Source of the DNA: Macrobrachium rosenbergii
Taxonomy: Eukaryota; Arthropoda; Malacostraca; Decapoda; Palaemonidae
Direction of reading: 5' to 3'
DNA: 64,000 bases
Assembly (NCBI RefSeq): GCF_040412425.1
Contig: NC_089743.1
Span: forward strand, 83,141,471 to 83,205,470
Below, in pieces: positions 39,388-51,471 of this stretch. A program made the position numbers and the translations under genes. Within the stretch, counting starts at the first letter, position 1, and each line of letters opens with the position of its first letter. The notes under the pieces were generated by a model that was not told where the DNA came from, made no database searches, and saw nothing but the letters and a program-made list of their open reading frames with translations.

Positions 39388-39616
39388 CAGGGAGAGGTTG
39401 GACTTCCTTCGGGCTCTGGTCTTTCTTCTTCTGAGGGATCCCGTGTTAGAAACAACTGGAGGCGACTGACGCCCTGTGCTTGTGACGATAGGGGCAGTAA
39501 TTGTATTGGCAGTCGAACTGGTGGAGGAGATATTGAGTGGGTTGGTGGAGGTTGGGGTTGCATCTTCTGCAGGGGATGTGGTGCTTGTTGTCACCGCTTC
39601 GGGTGTTCCAAGGCCA
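39388..39616 (-). CDS. Exon D: Ser/Thr-rich linker ending in a basic cluster
   Basis: A 229-nt exon (1 + 76 codons), phase 2 in and phase 0 out. The acceptor is TTCTCATTGCAG and the donor CTG|GTAAGT. The peptide starts GLGTPEAVTTSTTSPAED, is very rich in Ser/Thr (a mucin-like, presumably O-glycosylated or phosphorylated linker), and ends SLRRRKTRARRKSNLSL. The terminal RRRKTRARRKS resembles both a nuclear-localisation-type basic cluster and basophilic-kinase sites (R-R-K-S). Function is otherwise unknown. Confidence 0.75.
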
Positions 39617-42261
39617 CTGCAATGAGAAGATTAAATAAAATGTAAAGACGTTATTTGGAATTAAGTCCTTCCACACATCTGTAACCACAGCAGGCCAACT
39701 TCTTGTTTCATACAGTAAACATTATTTTCCTTTATTAAAATGTAAGTTCCTGTGCGACATACCGTTCATTCGTTTCACAAACTACGATGCTAAGGAAGTT
39801 GCTCAGTGTCAACATATCTAAAAGTCATTGTCTCCTTATCAATACTTTTCGATGAAAACATGCAGCTACTTCCGTTCGTTATTCGTTAAAGATCAACAGA
39901 TCTTTGAAAGAAAAACCCACACTACAAAATAAGTTAATCACAAAACAAGAAAATGATTAAAATTTCGACCACGTATGTATAAATTAAATATATTAAAAAT
40001 ATCACATTTACTAAATTCTAAACCAACACTGTCTGGCAAAAGAACAACTTCCAGAACACACACAAAGAACAAGAGAAGCTCTCCTATTTTCTTGTATACT
40101 GTGCTTCAGTGAGGCAGCTGAACACCTGAATGGAAAGTCAGGTGGCACGGAAAGTCACTGAACGCGACCACAAGCTATGACGACACCATTCATCAATGCC
40201 GCTCTGCTGTGCAGCGAACAATTGCGCCACATTCTGTAAAAACGACGTTCCTCGTCCACGTTTACTGAATCGTCTGAAATCTCAGATAGAAAATGACGTC
40301 CAAACTGACAGCTATTCATCTAACTGCATTCTTAACCGACATTCCAACTGTCGTTGCTAACGGACTCTTGGCTTATTCTACACCTGTGATCAGCAACTCT
40401 CTCCCCGGAGTCTTGACTGACGAATGACGAAGACACTGTATGAATCGAACCACAAACTCAAATATGTAGGTGAGGAGAGTTACTTGTCTGTTCTCACGAA
40501 TGCTACAACGCTATCTAATACTACCAATGTTAGACAATCCAAGGATTCACACTAAGATGCTCATAATTACTGAATATGCTAAGTAAATTAAATCTGAAGA
40601 AATTCCTGAAAGCTGAAACCTCCAAACGTCAAAATCTTGAGACACGAGGACGCGAAAGCGATGCCTCTCTGACGGGAGACGACACACGACTGGCTTTAAC
40701 ATTAGACAGACACCAATGGACTCCTCTTCCATTCACTGATTATGGATCTTTCTGCATGCGATACTTCTCCAGCTTCTCTTGGAATCAGAACCACAAAATG
40801 GCTACAGAATTACTGTAGTGATTTTACGGATATAACAACGAAAGTTTTTTTTTTTAAATATAATCTGCTTCCTTTCAAAGAGGATATATAAATTATGACT
40901 TGTCAAAACTTACTACTGAAAATAAACAATGGATTCAACATGATTTCGTTATATTGGTTGTTACGAAAACTTTACTTTCAAAACCAAACTGATAAGAATG
41001 AAAACGTCAACATTCATATGGCTAAATATTTTATTAACGATACAGTGAACCGCACTTGAATGGCATTTGCCTGATCTAATCAAAGATTAATAGCACCACA
41101 TATTAATGACAAAAAACATCTGATTCCCTAAAAAAAAAAAAAAAAAAAAGTCCTGAATTTGCTAACAGCTTTGAAACAGTATAGTCAATTGCTTAACAAG
41201 TCAACATTTACAGTATATAGCCAATGGAGTTACAAAGCTTTATCTTCCTCTAATAATAACGATAACGACGACTTTATGTGAAATAGCAGTGACATCCAAG
41301 TAATAATACCCTGAATAAACAGCATCCTCTCCCAATCACATAAAAATTATTGTAATACGATCTCGCTGACCTTCTTTCTATCAATCAGTAACGGAGGAAT
41401 GCGGGGCAGCCAAATGCTGCGGCGACCTAGCAAACTTCTTGACCTGAACACGGTGTTCACAATATTTCTGACCTAGCCTATTCCAAGTGCTGGTGATAAC
41501 AAGTTACTAAAAAATCAGTTACAAGTACTCCCCCATGCTAATTGCAAAATCTGTTCTTTAATTACAAATGACGTTCAAGGTATAAAATCTTCGCAGATTA
41601 TCAATTTATCAAAGTAAATGAAAAATACACGAGCCTAAATACCAGGAACTGATTGTAACGTAATGGTAGTTGGTTAATTCAGATTAAGCTGGCCTTATGC
41701 CAAAACAAGACTCCTTAAATCATTATGATCTTCAAGTATGTTAATGTTCAAAGGTATAAGAGGCCTGGTGAGAACTTCTGTACTCATCCATATGGATCGA
41801 TTAAGCTAGCCGTCTGCTAGCAGGGGCCCTTGCCTAAAGTGTGATTAGACTAAGTGCAACCAAATGTGAAGTGTATCGTTTGAAAACCACAGATTTAAAA
41901 TGGTCAAATATTTATTTCCTTGTAACTACCAGTAATTTTTTATAATCAGATTATCATCAATATTCATTACAAACAATATGACTATACTCATAAGCAAATA
42001 TGGTGAAACTGGATGTACATTATACGATGTAAACTAATCAAAACTACTAAATCTTAACTACTGAAGTCTCTTTGGACCGTGACCATGAATTAAAATAAGG
42101 GCTTGTGACTTACTTCGACACATGGTGATATGGTAGTCACAAGACATAATCTTCATCTAAAATTAAAGTTTTCGTGACACAGCATGATATGAAAAACAAC
42201 CTTTTGAAATCTTAACTGAAAGCACCATGAAATGGGAGAAAAATTCTAAGGTTGTACTTAC
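39617..42261 (-). other. Intron C-D
   Basis: 2.65 kb of AT-rich intron. A short A-tract lies at 41131-41149. No repeat family or coding segment was recognised. The neighbouring intron D-E (39151-39387) is only 237 nt. Confidence 0.7.
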
Positions 42262-42434
42262 AAGGCTTGGTTATCATTTGTGGGAGTCTCAGGAGTGGCA
42301 GTCAGGAGGTGATGCAAAGCTGTTTCAGACACTGAGAAGGGAGCGAAATCAAGCCGGGTGGCTAGCTGATATAATTCACTAACACTCCATGGGCGCTGCT
42401 CACCAGATCGGCGTTTGCGGCTACGCATTACAAC
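42262..42434 (-). CDS. Exon C: PWSVSELY / PFSVSETALHHLL motif exon
   Basis: A 173-nt exon, entering in phase 0 (TTTCACAG|GTTGTA) and leaving in phase 2 (GCCTT|GTAAGT). It encodes VVMRSRKRRSGEQRPWSVSE, then LYQLATRLDFAPFSVSETAL, then HHLLTATPETPTNDNQA. The start is strongly basic (RSRKRR), which could be a nuclear-import or membrane-proximal basic patch. The PFSVSETALHHLL stretch has a partial second copy in the read-through tail of the giant exon at 11880-11950. The donor's last two bases (TT) and exon D's first base (T) make Phe, keeping the frame. Confidence 0.78.
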
Positions 42435-42571
42435 CTGTGAAATAAACGGGAGAAAAAAACTAATGCATACTGCCCTGTGACGTTACAATCATGAAAAATA
42501 AGCATACTTTGGGTACAATTTTCAAATGACTCCTTAAGTCGTCAAAGAATATGACAAAATTACACACTAAC

Positions 42572-44029
42572 CTTAGACTGGCCACTGTCTGGCAAGAAAC
42601 TGCTCCGTTCAGTGGTTGGGGTATTGTCTGTGGATGGGAGAGCGTCTCTGGAACCTTTGAGGGAGCCCTTCTGTGAACCCTTGAAAGATCCTCTGGTAGA
42701 AGTGCCACGCTGCGTCGCTGTTGAGGCGTCCATATCCTCTGACGATGCAGACTCAATGTCACTTTCACCAGTTGTCAACTCTCCAGATGCATCACAAGAA
42801 TCCAAGACACAAGAAGCCGACAATCTGGCCTCTCGGCGCTGAGATACCAACCACTGCCTTACTCGGGCTTGCTTGCTGCTCACAACAACGCACTTGTCAG
42901 GGCCACCATTCAGAGGAAGTTGCAGGTGAGGTCTGGGTGAGATGATTGGAGGCGGTTCTTCACCAGATTCAGCTGGCTCTCTTACAAGTTTTTCAGCATC
43001 ACTTACCAGTTTTGTTATGGATTCTTTGCTGATGGATCTCTGAGGCTTCTGGTCTTTAACATCCATGTTTTCACTGTTGCTCCCCTGTTTCTGATCTGGA
43101 TTTTGTTCTAGCACCTGTTCGTTTTGTGACTGACCTGGAGTACCACCACCATCACTTCCAGTATCCATGTGCTCATGAGCAGTAATTTCATCCTCAGTGC
43201 CACTGAATTCTATGTCACTGGGAATATTTGAATTCAACCAATCAGGATCAAGTATAGCTGAATCTATTATCTTCTGCAGAGCTTCATGGTCAACCTCTTC
43301 ATCACCACTGAATTCAAGCTTAGTTCGGGCTGTTGTTCTGCGAATGCAGCTACTGGTTCTGCGCCGTACTTGGTAAACTCTGTTTCTTGAAGGATCACAG
43401 TCCACCAAATTAAGGTTTGCCTGACAAGCAGCTGTAGCTGTACTGTTGGTAGTGTTAGTAGCAGCTTCCTCTGTGTCAGTGTCTTGGTGTTTGAAATCAA
43501 AGATGGCACAATTTGGTGATGGCCGCTCTACATTAGTGCAGCTTGATTTTGAAGGGGAGTCCTTTACACTGCTCAACTCTGTATTAACTGAAACCTCAGC
43601 CAATGTTGGAGTAAGATTGATGCCTGAGTCTTCAGTTACTGCAGGAGAAACAGTGTTCCCATTCACTTGGTTTTCATTTTCCATGAGGCTCTGATTTGAA
43701 GAGTTATCTGTACTGCTTGTTGTTATGGTCTTTGATGGATCATGAATCATGGTTACTTCAGCCAAAATATCAGCAGGTGCAAGATGACCACAGCGAGCTC
43801 TCACTGTGTCCAAGCCAGCAGTTCCAACCATGACTTGGTCCTGATTCTCCTGGGCAGAAGTGTCAGGAACCAGGCCAGAAGCCTCACAGTCTTGGGGAGC
43901 CGTGGTGGTGGTTTCTTGCTGCTGCTGGTCCGGGTCAACTAACATTGGTTCTGGTGGGGTGTGGATGGCAGCCTCTGAGACCAACACTGCAACATCACAG
44001 TCGGTCCCGTTTACACACACATAGTCATC
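42572..44029 (-). CDS. Exon B of klarsicht-like gene: 486-codon disordered segment
   Basis: This large internal exon is 1,458 nt, exactly 486 codons, phase 0-0. The acceptor is CTGCAG and the donor is AAG|GTTAGT. The first residues are DDYVCVNGTDCDVAVLVSEA. Most of it is Ser/Thr/Glu/Gln-rich and probably disordered. Islands that look constrained are a basic piece YQVRRRTSSCIRRTTARTKL (about residue 225), two related acidic motifs (LEFSGDEE near 240 and IEFSGTEDE near 275), a helix-prone SITKLVSDAEKLVREP (about 335-350), KQARVRQWLVSQRREARL (about 382-400), and SCDASGELTTGESDIES (about 408-425). A short GS(F/Q/L)KGS tandem follows near 445-460. I read the island set as klarsicht-like, from memory and without alignment. 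Confidence 0.85.
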
Positions 44030-44630
44030 CTGCAGGTGGGAGAGTGAAATGAAAGATATTTAACAGATTGGAAATGAGATAAAATCTAAACATACAATAA
44101 AATTACATCTTCGATGCCGATGGACCTAATTTATATATATACATAATAAAAAGAAGAAACCCCTAGCAGAGATGATACTATGAAATCAATCGATTTTTCG
44201 ATAGATAACGACTTATCTTTTCCCAACGATGAGTCAGGTCTGGCTTTGGAGCACATGCGTGAAAACATGCACGTCTACTTTATAGATTCAAATAACACTC
44301 ATTTCTATAGGTACCCTAGCTGTTACCGTACATCAATATCGTTCAACAGTAAAGAATATCGCAAAACACAGTACAAACCAATACAAGTAAGAAGAAATGG
44401 CATCTTTTCTATACAAAAAAAAAAAAAAAATAGCCAAACAAAAGAACGTATCTTCAGACAAATTCATTTGTTATGACTTGACAATTTGTTTGCAAATGTT
44501 AGCATCTTAAAAACAAAGCCAGCAAAAATATTCACACGAAGTCACCACACGTTGCTGGTAAAATATTGTTATCGTTATGCATTCCAAGGCCAATGTGTTA
44601 AAAATTATCTGACAGACATGAACATCATAT

Positions 44631-44704
44631 CAATTGATTAACAACATTAAATCCACAAGTTGCCATAACAATTAATTAACAACATTAAATCCACAAGTTG
44701 CCAA
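44631..44704. repeat. 37-bp tandem duplication
   Basis: Two copies share CAATT, ATTAACAACATTAAATCCAC and AAGTTGCCA. Confidence 0.85.
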
Positions 44705-45464
44705 AGGGTAAGAAACTATGCACATACACGTTAATTACAACAGTTACTAAAAGAAGTAAGTCATGATACAACAATGTAAGCAATATATATTAAAATAAAG
44801 AACGTACAGTTAATAGTGAGTAATTATCAAAGATACAGAATGAAACAAGAGCAGGAAGCAATTCCATTCTTCAGACATTCGTAAAAAATTTCTAAATGAA
44901 ATTCACTACGAAAGCGCAAAAGGACACTTTTCTTATTAGCAAACGATTATTAAAATCTTTGAATAAGATTGTCTCAACACTATCAAAGTCTCCATCTCAT
45001 CGTCAACACAACCAACCTCGCACTGAGACGAGTCTTGATGGAGTAAAGAAAGCTATCTGTTCTTATCTCCATGATTAACCAATGAAGTGGTGGTACCCTT
45101 TAAATTCTGTTTGTCATGGAGGAGAAACAGTTCACTACGTTGTGTATCACCTTAGACGAAATATTTGTTTAAAACTTTTAGATAAAATAAAATTAATATG
45201 AAAACGTAAAGCAGCAAAATCAATTAGATAACCCTGATTTTCGGATTGCGATTGCCCATTAAAGCAGTGGACACTATCTTTCTTTAACAATAACAGACAT
45301 TCACCAGACATCGAGTTAATAACGAGGAGAATGGGAAAATCATGTAAATATTATTTCATGAATTTCAAACCAAGCAGTCTGAAAATGCGAGAGTTAACAA
45401 GAAAAAATGGAGACTATCTAGCCATGCTTAAAACACGCGATCCCAGTGGACAAGACATGCACGA

Positions 45465-45465
45465 C

Positions 45466-45511
<46 letters not shown>
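45465..45511 (+). repeat. (GA)n microsatellite
   Basis: GA with one AAAG interruption, about 65 nt downstream (sense direction) of the candidate optional exon. Confidence 0.97.
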
Positions 45512-45515
<4 letters not shown>

Positions 45516-45577
45516 GGGACGGGAGTTCAAAGGGCACATCAAGTAGTTCTTCATGCAATATCGTCGTCGTAGATTAC

Positions 45578-45658
45578 CTTTGCCGTATGTGCGCGTGCGC
45601 CAGCAGGAGGAACTGCGACAGCACAAGAGCTGTGCTTGGAGGTGGAGTTGTTGGTGGT
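45578..45658 (-). CDS. Candidate optional 27-codon exon A'
   Basis: An 81-nt stretch is bounded by a pyrimidine-containing acceptor (CGCACAG) and a good donor (AAG|GTAATC). It is open in phase 0 and reads TTNNSTSKHSSCAVAVPPAG followed by seven more residues. It lies between exons A and B, which join each other in phase 0, so it could be inserted without breaking the frame. The composition (Ser/Thr/Ala/Pro) fits the disordered protein. It may equally be a chance splice-site pair, because such a short open frame is weak evidence. Confidence 0.3.
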
Positions 45659-46758
45659 CTGTGCGACGAGATGGTGATACAAAGGATACAAAAATTGGAG
45701 GAGAATAATAACAAGAAACGGAAAGGTTAACAGTGCAGGAAATACCACCGGAAAATAGTCTTGCAACAAACACCGTTCCCGTGGGGCACCCAGAGTGCAT
45801 GATTAAAGTGAGAGAGATGTTTAAATACGTGGTATGTCTGTAGTTTAAGACGGTGAGACTTAGGTATAGGTGACGATGTTAAAAATGTATGCAGCCACTT
45901 GAACCATATTCCTGTATCCACGTAAGATCATATTTTCCCTTATGACCCATTCCTTACCATAACCTTTATTTTATATAAAAAAAATGGTTTTCCTCAAATC
46001 TAGATAATTTCAAGACCATTTAGCTAACAATCCTACTAACTTTGAAGGGTTGGGGGTTAAAGCATAGATTACCAAATAATGTTGAGGATTTATTTAATGG
46101 AGATTTTGTCTGAGAAAGAGAAACTAAACAAGACATTCGTGAAATAAATTTTTCCCACTCGCCGACTTTAAACCTATGAAAGAAAGGTAAAAACATTAAA
46201 CGCCAATGAAAAATTAAAGAGCTCAGGGAAAGATACTCATAAGAGGGGTCGGGAAAAGTTTGATAAACAATACAAAAAAAAAAGCACATGATAAACGCTG
46301 TGAAATTTTATAGAACAAACAAATGAATATTAATCACCTTTCATGTGTATGTGTCAACAATGTTCGGATGGGTTAGTTAAATGTCAGTGTGATTAGGAAA
46401 GTTATATCACTGAAATCCCACAACCTTTAAAAGACTGTCCCAAAGACACTCAAGGAAGAAAGTATTGAAGATGCAAAATGAAGCTTAGTAAAAGTTCACT
46501 AAAATGGCGTCACACCTTACTAGGTAATTACAATGAGAGAAAGGCAATTACAATGAAAGAAACTTTACCCATCATAATCAGTTACCACTATCTTTTACAG
46601 AGGCTTAACAGATACTTAGCACTAGCAATCATCAAATCTTTGTTTTAATTTTCAAGGTAATCAGAACAAATTATTTCATTCCAGTTATGTCAGGATCATC
46701 TTATATAATTCACGCACGTCAACTCCCCGGCGCTTGTCTTTAAAAGCGTCTTACTCAC

Positions 46759-47016
46759 CTCGATGTAAGATCCGGCTTCGGAGAGGTTGGAGTCGTAGTG
46801 AGACCAGGGCCTTGGTCTCGAGTAAGGGCGAGCACCAAGGCAGGGAGAGGAGCAGGTGGAGGAACAAGCCGATCCACACGACAGGCTACTCCCAGCGCCT
46901 CCGCCCTCACACGAGGGACCACAGGAAGATCCACACGACACAGACGAAGCCGACAGACGCCGGCACTTGGTTACAGGTTCATCTTCGGATTCACTGCTGG
47001 GGGAGCTGCCTTGTTC
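46759..47016 (-). CDS. Exon A of klarsicht-like gene: Cys/Ser-rich segment
   Basis: This is the most upstream coding exon I can support: 258 nt, 86 codons, phase 0 at both ends. A long pyrimidine tract and CAG precede it (acceptor at 47017-47018), and its end is a consensus donor, GAG|GTGAGT. It encodes an acidic start (SSESEDEPVTKCRR), then a Ser/Gly/Cys stretch at residues 27-60 with seven cysteines, then PWSHYDSNLSEAGSYIE. The reading joins in frame to exon B (SYIE|DDYVCVNG). No known domain is recognised. The cysteine cluster could be lipid-modified or metal-binding, which is inference only. The preceding exon must end in phase 0 and was not found. Confidence 0.72.
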
Positions 47017-47289
47017 CTGCCGAGAGGGGAAGAGGAAAAATTGGTTAATACACAAAAACAAAACAATATAATAATGCTTTAATATATGCATTATACATTA
47101 TACACAAGCACGCACGCACACACACATACATACATATATACATGAATATTAATAAAGGAGGACGAATAGCGAGGACTTTTTTTTTTTTAACATTTTGTGA
47201 AAAGCTAAAATTAAAAAATATACACTTACAGTTTATGAAAACTAAAAAAAATACTAAAGTACCCACATAAAAGGACAGTCCATAATGGA

Positions 47290-47350
47290 ATTGAACGTGT
47301 GACCTGAAGCCCTGATATTCAATGTACTGTACTCAGATCATAGTAGTACC
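47290..47350 (-). mobile_element. Possible tRNA-like SINE fragment
   Basis: The minus strand has GGTCACACGTTCAATTCC, a B-box-like motif, preceded by a possible D-arm region (TCTGAGTACAG). Only the 3' half looks tRNA-like. Confidence 0.25.
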
Positions 47351-47992
47351 CTCAACAAAATCCCCAAGTGACCTAATTCGCACCGAGACCCCATCTTTGG
47401 AGTATTCCATGACAATTGGATCAAGGTCCACCGCTTCCCGAGAGAGGTTTCTTTAATTTGGAAGTGATATGCGGAAGTCATTACACGCGTTATAGGCAAA
47501 CCCCTTCTTCATCCCTGAATTCGTCTGTAAACTTGCAGAAACAAAGCTTCCTTTGTGGCTTCTAGGAAAAATGAGATGTTAATTTTCAATGCACTTTCCA
47601 AGCAACCAGTCAAACTATTTAGCTGTTTTTTAAGCATCATAGAAAAATTGAGCTAATTATCCCCTAAGTCCAGAACACTGGTCATAAAGAGAACTGATTA
47701 CTGTATTTGTTTAAATACAGAATACATCAAAAGATCAGCAGTTAGCTCCGAAATGCACACCGTGAGAATGATGCATCTTCCCCGGCGCACCCTATGCACC
47801 TCCTCTTTTCAAAGACTAACCTCCCTCCCCCCAATTAAGGGAAAACCCCACATAATGTTAAACAAAGTCTCGGGTTTCAAAGTGGGAGGCCCACTCAACC
47901 ATTTTCTATTACGAAAATGACCCTAATGTTCTTTCCCTCTTCGCGTGCTTTTCTCTCCATCTGTTTGTATAAATCACCTAAACAACATCATG

Positions 47993-47997
<5 letters not shown>

Positions 47998-48060
<63 letters not shown>

Positions 48061-48075
48061 ATGTATGTATATATG

Positions 48076-48107
<32 letters not shown>

Positions 48108-48130
48108 AAAAATATATATATATATATATG
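47998..48130. repeat. Compound (TG)n(TATG)n(TA)n microsatellite
   Basis: TG, TATG and TA repeats in order, forming the left flank of the foldback element. The right flank is (TA)n(TG)n at 48351-48409. Confidence 0.95.
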
Positions 48131-48204
48131 TCTGTGTATATATGTATAACTGAATATATATAAAATAATATGAAAAAAATATGAATGAATATATAAATAA
48201 AGAC

Positions 48205-48342
48205 AAAATCAATGAAGGAAAGAGAAACAATGGGGTGCTGAGGCCTTTCGACTATCGTCCTTTACTTAGCAGAGTCTATTAATTACAGGATGATAGTCGA
48301 AAGGCCTCGCAGCACTCCTTGTTTCTCTTTCCTTCGTGAATT
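48205..48342. mobile_element. Foldback element with ~55-bp inverted arms between TA tracts
   Basis: The left arm (48205-48262) and right arm (48287-48342) pair over GAAGGAAAGAGAAACAA, GGGTGCTG and AGGCCTTTCGACTATC, with a spacer of about 24 bp. TA-rich microsatellites lie on both sides. The arms look like an inverted pair of a retroelement 3' end; this is inference from their TA-bounded setting, shared with the Penelope-like fragment. Confidence 0.7.
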
Positions 48343-48346
48343 TTTC

Positions 48347-48409
<63 letters not shown>

Positions 48410-49723
48410 ATTCGCCAAATCAGAACTTATATAAAGGTAACAAGTTCATAAAATTCCGTTTTAACACTAATAAATTCTTCTCATTATACTGACAAAATTC
48501 TTACTTCCAAAACAGCGATTACGAAACTCCCAACTGAAAGCTACAAAAACATTCTAGTGCTTTGTAATTTGTTTGTCGTGCCAATAGTGTTCCTGGCATT
48601 CAAATGAATAATTTAACTACCCTTTGTAAAACTAACATGTATTCATACGAGTATAATGGAGCGACATAAAAGGAAAGGCTCACTACAATTTTTGTGCCAG
48701 AGCAAAAAGTTAATAAATCTAACATCATTATTTCGAGTTCATTGTCTGCAGCCTGCCTGGTAAAGGATATACTGTAACAATTAATTCAATGACAGAAATC
48801 CCTGCTCGATCGCTGTGTTTGTCAGTCACATAACACAGAAGAAATAGTGTTAAAAGTATTATTTTGAAAGGTACCATACGAAGACCATCGTACCCAACCC
48901 TCTTCTTTTTCTGTCCGTTCCCTTCAAACATTTGGAGCTGTCTTTTCCTAAACTGTCCTGAATATATTTAGCATATCTCCGTCCATCTGCTAAACCTAAA
49001 GCCCCCCGGCTCATACCCCATCCCACCCCGAAAACTACTTCTTTCGCTGTATATGTTTCTGACTTAGCCTCTACAAATATCTGGTCGTCCGGACAACAAG
49101 CACACGGGAAAGGGAGGAAGAATGGGTAGAGAAGATGGAAGAAAGGGAAGGGCACTCCCATAAACTCTTATGAATGGGAATATTTTACTCCCGCTGTCAG
49201 AACAAGTTTGCCAGGATCTTCCTTCTATTGAGACCTAGAGACTCGTCTAAATACAGGCTGCGGAAAGGAAGAGGTCCGGAGAGGTCAGAGAGGTGGCGAG
49301 GAAAAAGAAAAAGAGGGGGTTGCAATTCTGAGGGTTAGTGGTGTTCCTTTGATCAAATGGATTTCAAAGGGAAAAGGATCTATGAAAAAGAGTATAATTA
49401 AAGGCAATGTTTACGATACGACTATTAAGGAGAGACGAAGGGCAATTGTGCAGACACTTGAAATAATCGAAATTCTCAAACTAATTCAAGTCCTGTAAGG
49501 GACGACCACAACGAGCTCTTCACGCGGATCGATACTACAGATTTTCGCCCATATCACAAGGCCCCTCGAGTCAAGAGGATGACTATGGGAATATGGTTAA
49601 AACTAAGTTCCCAAAACTATTCAGTAAAAGATCAGTAAGGATTGCTTGCTGCTAAAACAAACAGTTCCTACAAGCCGTGCTGTTAGTGTTACGGAATATA
49701 GGTTGATGGGAAATAAAAATGTC

Positions 49724-49797
49724 CGGACAAATAATTGGACTAACACCATTTCAATATTTCCCGGACAAATAATTGGACTGACAGAATTTCAATACTT
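49724..49797. repeat. 38-bp tandem duplication
   Basis: Two copies share GGACAAATAATTGGACT, AACA/GACAG and TTTCAATA-TTC. Confidence 0.85.
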
Positions 49798-50476
49798 CTC
49801 ATACTCAAAATTCTGAAAGCGTCTGCAGCCTCTATAGACGGACCAAGGTGGGAACTAAAGAATTTTATTAAATATAGCACAAATGTAAATAAAACAGGTT
49901 CACATTTTTTTTGAAGGGCTGTATATGGTTCTCGGTACAATCACTATAAGCTTCCGGTCTGGATTTACAAGGCTGATTAAAAAGTGCTCCCACACATCAA
50001 TCCTCTAATTGAAAAGTCATGCCCAGGTCCTTTCCCTCTCACAAATATTATCCGGCAACAAAGGCTGCCGGCAAATTCAGCAACAACACATCACTGAGAA
50101 TTCCTATAAATTTACAATAAAAACAATATCAATAATACAATACAAGATAGCAATTGTCCATCAGAATGCCCTACGCGTGTACAAAACACACTAAATGAAC
50201 AGCTGCGAGTGATCATACGAGGCCTTTACCTCTTATGTAGCCTACAGTCCTATATCAGGCGCCCATTATATACAATAGGCCTAACAAGCACAAGGGAACA
50301 CGTGCACTTAAGGTGCAGCACAATACAAAACACCCTCTTCCTATTAGCAGTCGGGATTTTCTCGCTCTGACATCATTATTATCCTCGGGTCCAACCTGCT
50401 TTTCGAAGTTCACTCTCTTCCTACCACCCTAATATAACAAGAGGATTAAGTCCAACAAACAGACATTCTACGATGA

Positions 50477-50479
<3 letters not shown>

Positions 50480-50554
<75 letters not shown>
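50480..50554 (+). repeat. (GA)n microsatellite
   Basis: 75 bp of GA. Confidence 0.98.
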
Positions 50555-50558
<4 letters not shown>

Positions 50559-51471
50559 GGGGGGGACAAGATACCTCATAATAAGATCAAAACGACTAGC
50601 CACTCACATATAAACATTTTCTCCTAATAAACGTCGAACGAAGACTTAAAGCCACTTTCACGTTCATCTTTAAACTGGGGAGAAATACAAAGCGTGTCGA
50701 AGCCCCACCAGTACACTCATTCATTTATTAAGACTTCATTTACACAAACAATAAGCAAGCATTGAAATCGATAATCTGACAATCGAAGGTCAGATTTGTT
50801 CCAATACTTAATTCCGAGATTTCTTTCTCTTCATAAAAACCGAATAGAAGAAAGTCGAGCGCATTCCAGAGAACAGGTGAATAGGCTGACCCCACAGACA
50901 TGCACACACAATACAATGAAAACCTGAACTCCACATGCAAATTAATCAAAGTTTATACAATCAAAGTTTATACAGATTTACCACACCACGATAAATCTAA
51001 TGAACTTAATCATACAATGTTAAATGATAAATAATGACAATGAATAAATTTTAGGAAAAAAGAACATACAATCACGGGTAAAACAAAAACAAGAGAGGTT
51101 ACATAAAAAAAAAAAACCAAGGCAGAGAAAAATCCCCAGGAAGAAACCTTATCTTGAAGGAGAAATAAGGAAAACCCACAAAAGGGTTACCTAAGGTTCG
51201 AAAGGTGGCGATCGCAGCACAATTAGTGAGGTATGCGTCCTTAAAAAGCCACACCCGTAACCACGCGCACAAGAATCCATGAGAGAAATATGCCGCTTAT
51301 TATACGATGGAAGACATGAACTCTGTAAGGGTTTATTATGTTACCTCTAACTGAAGTAATTCAGAAACATTACAGGTAGACATTTCACATTATCGATCAT
51401 AATGAGCGCGTGTACTTCAGTAATAAGAGAATACTGACGAGCATGACTCAGCAAATTTTAAGTTGTTCCTG

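Larger units (their letters stand above)
44030..46758 (-). other. Intron A-B
   Basis: 2.73 kb. It contains the candidate optional exon at 45578-45658, a (GA)n tract just downstream of it (45465-45511), and a 37-bp tandem duplication at 44631-44704. Confidence 0.65.

Noticed and set aside
48859..49161. 100-codon minus-strand frame with a hydrophobic start, considered as an upstream or KASH-type exon
   Set aside because: No fitting splice phases, no KASH-like end, and it lies on the N-terminal side of the gene.
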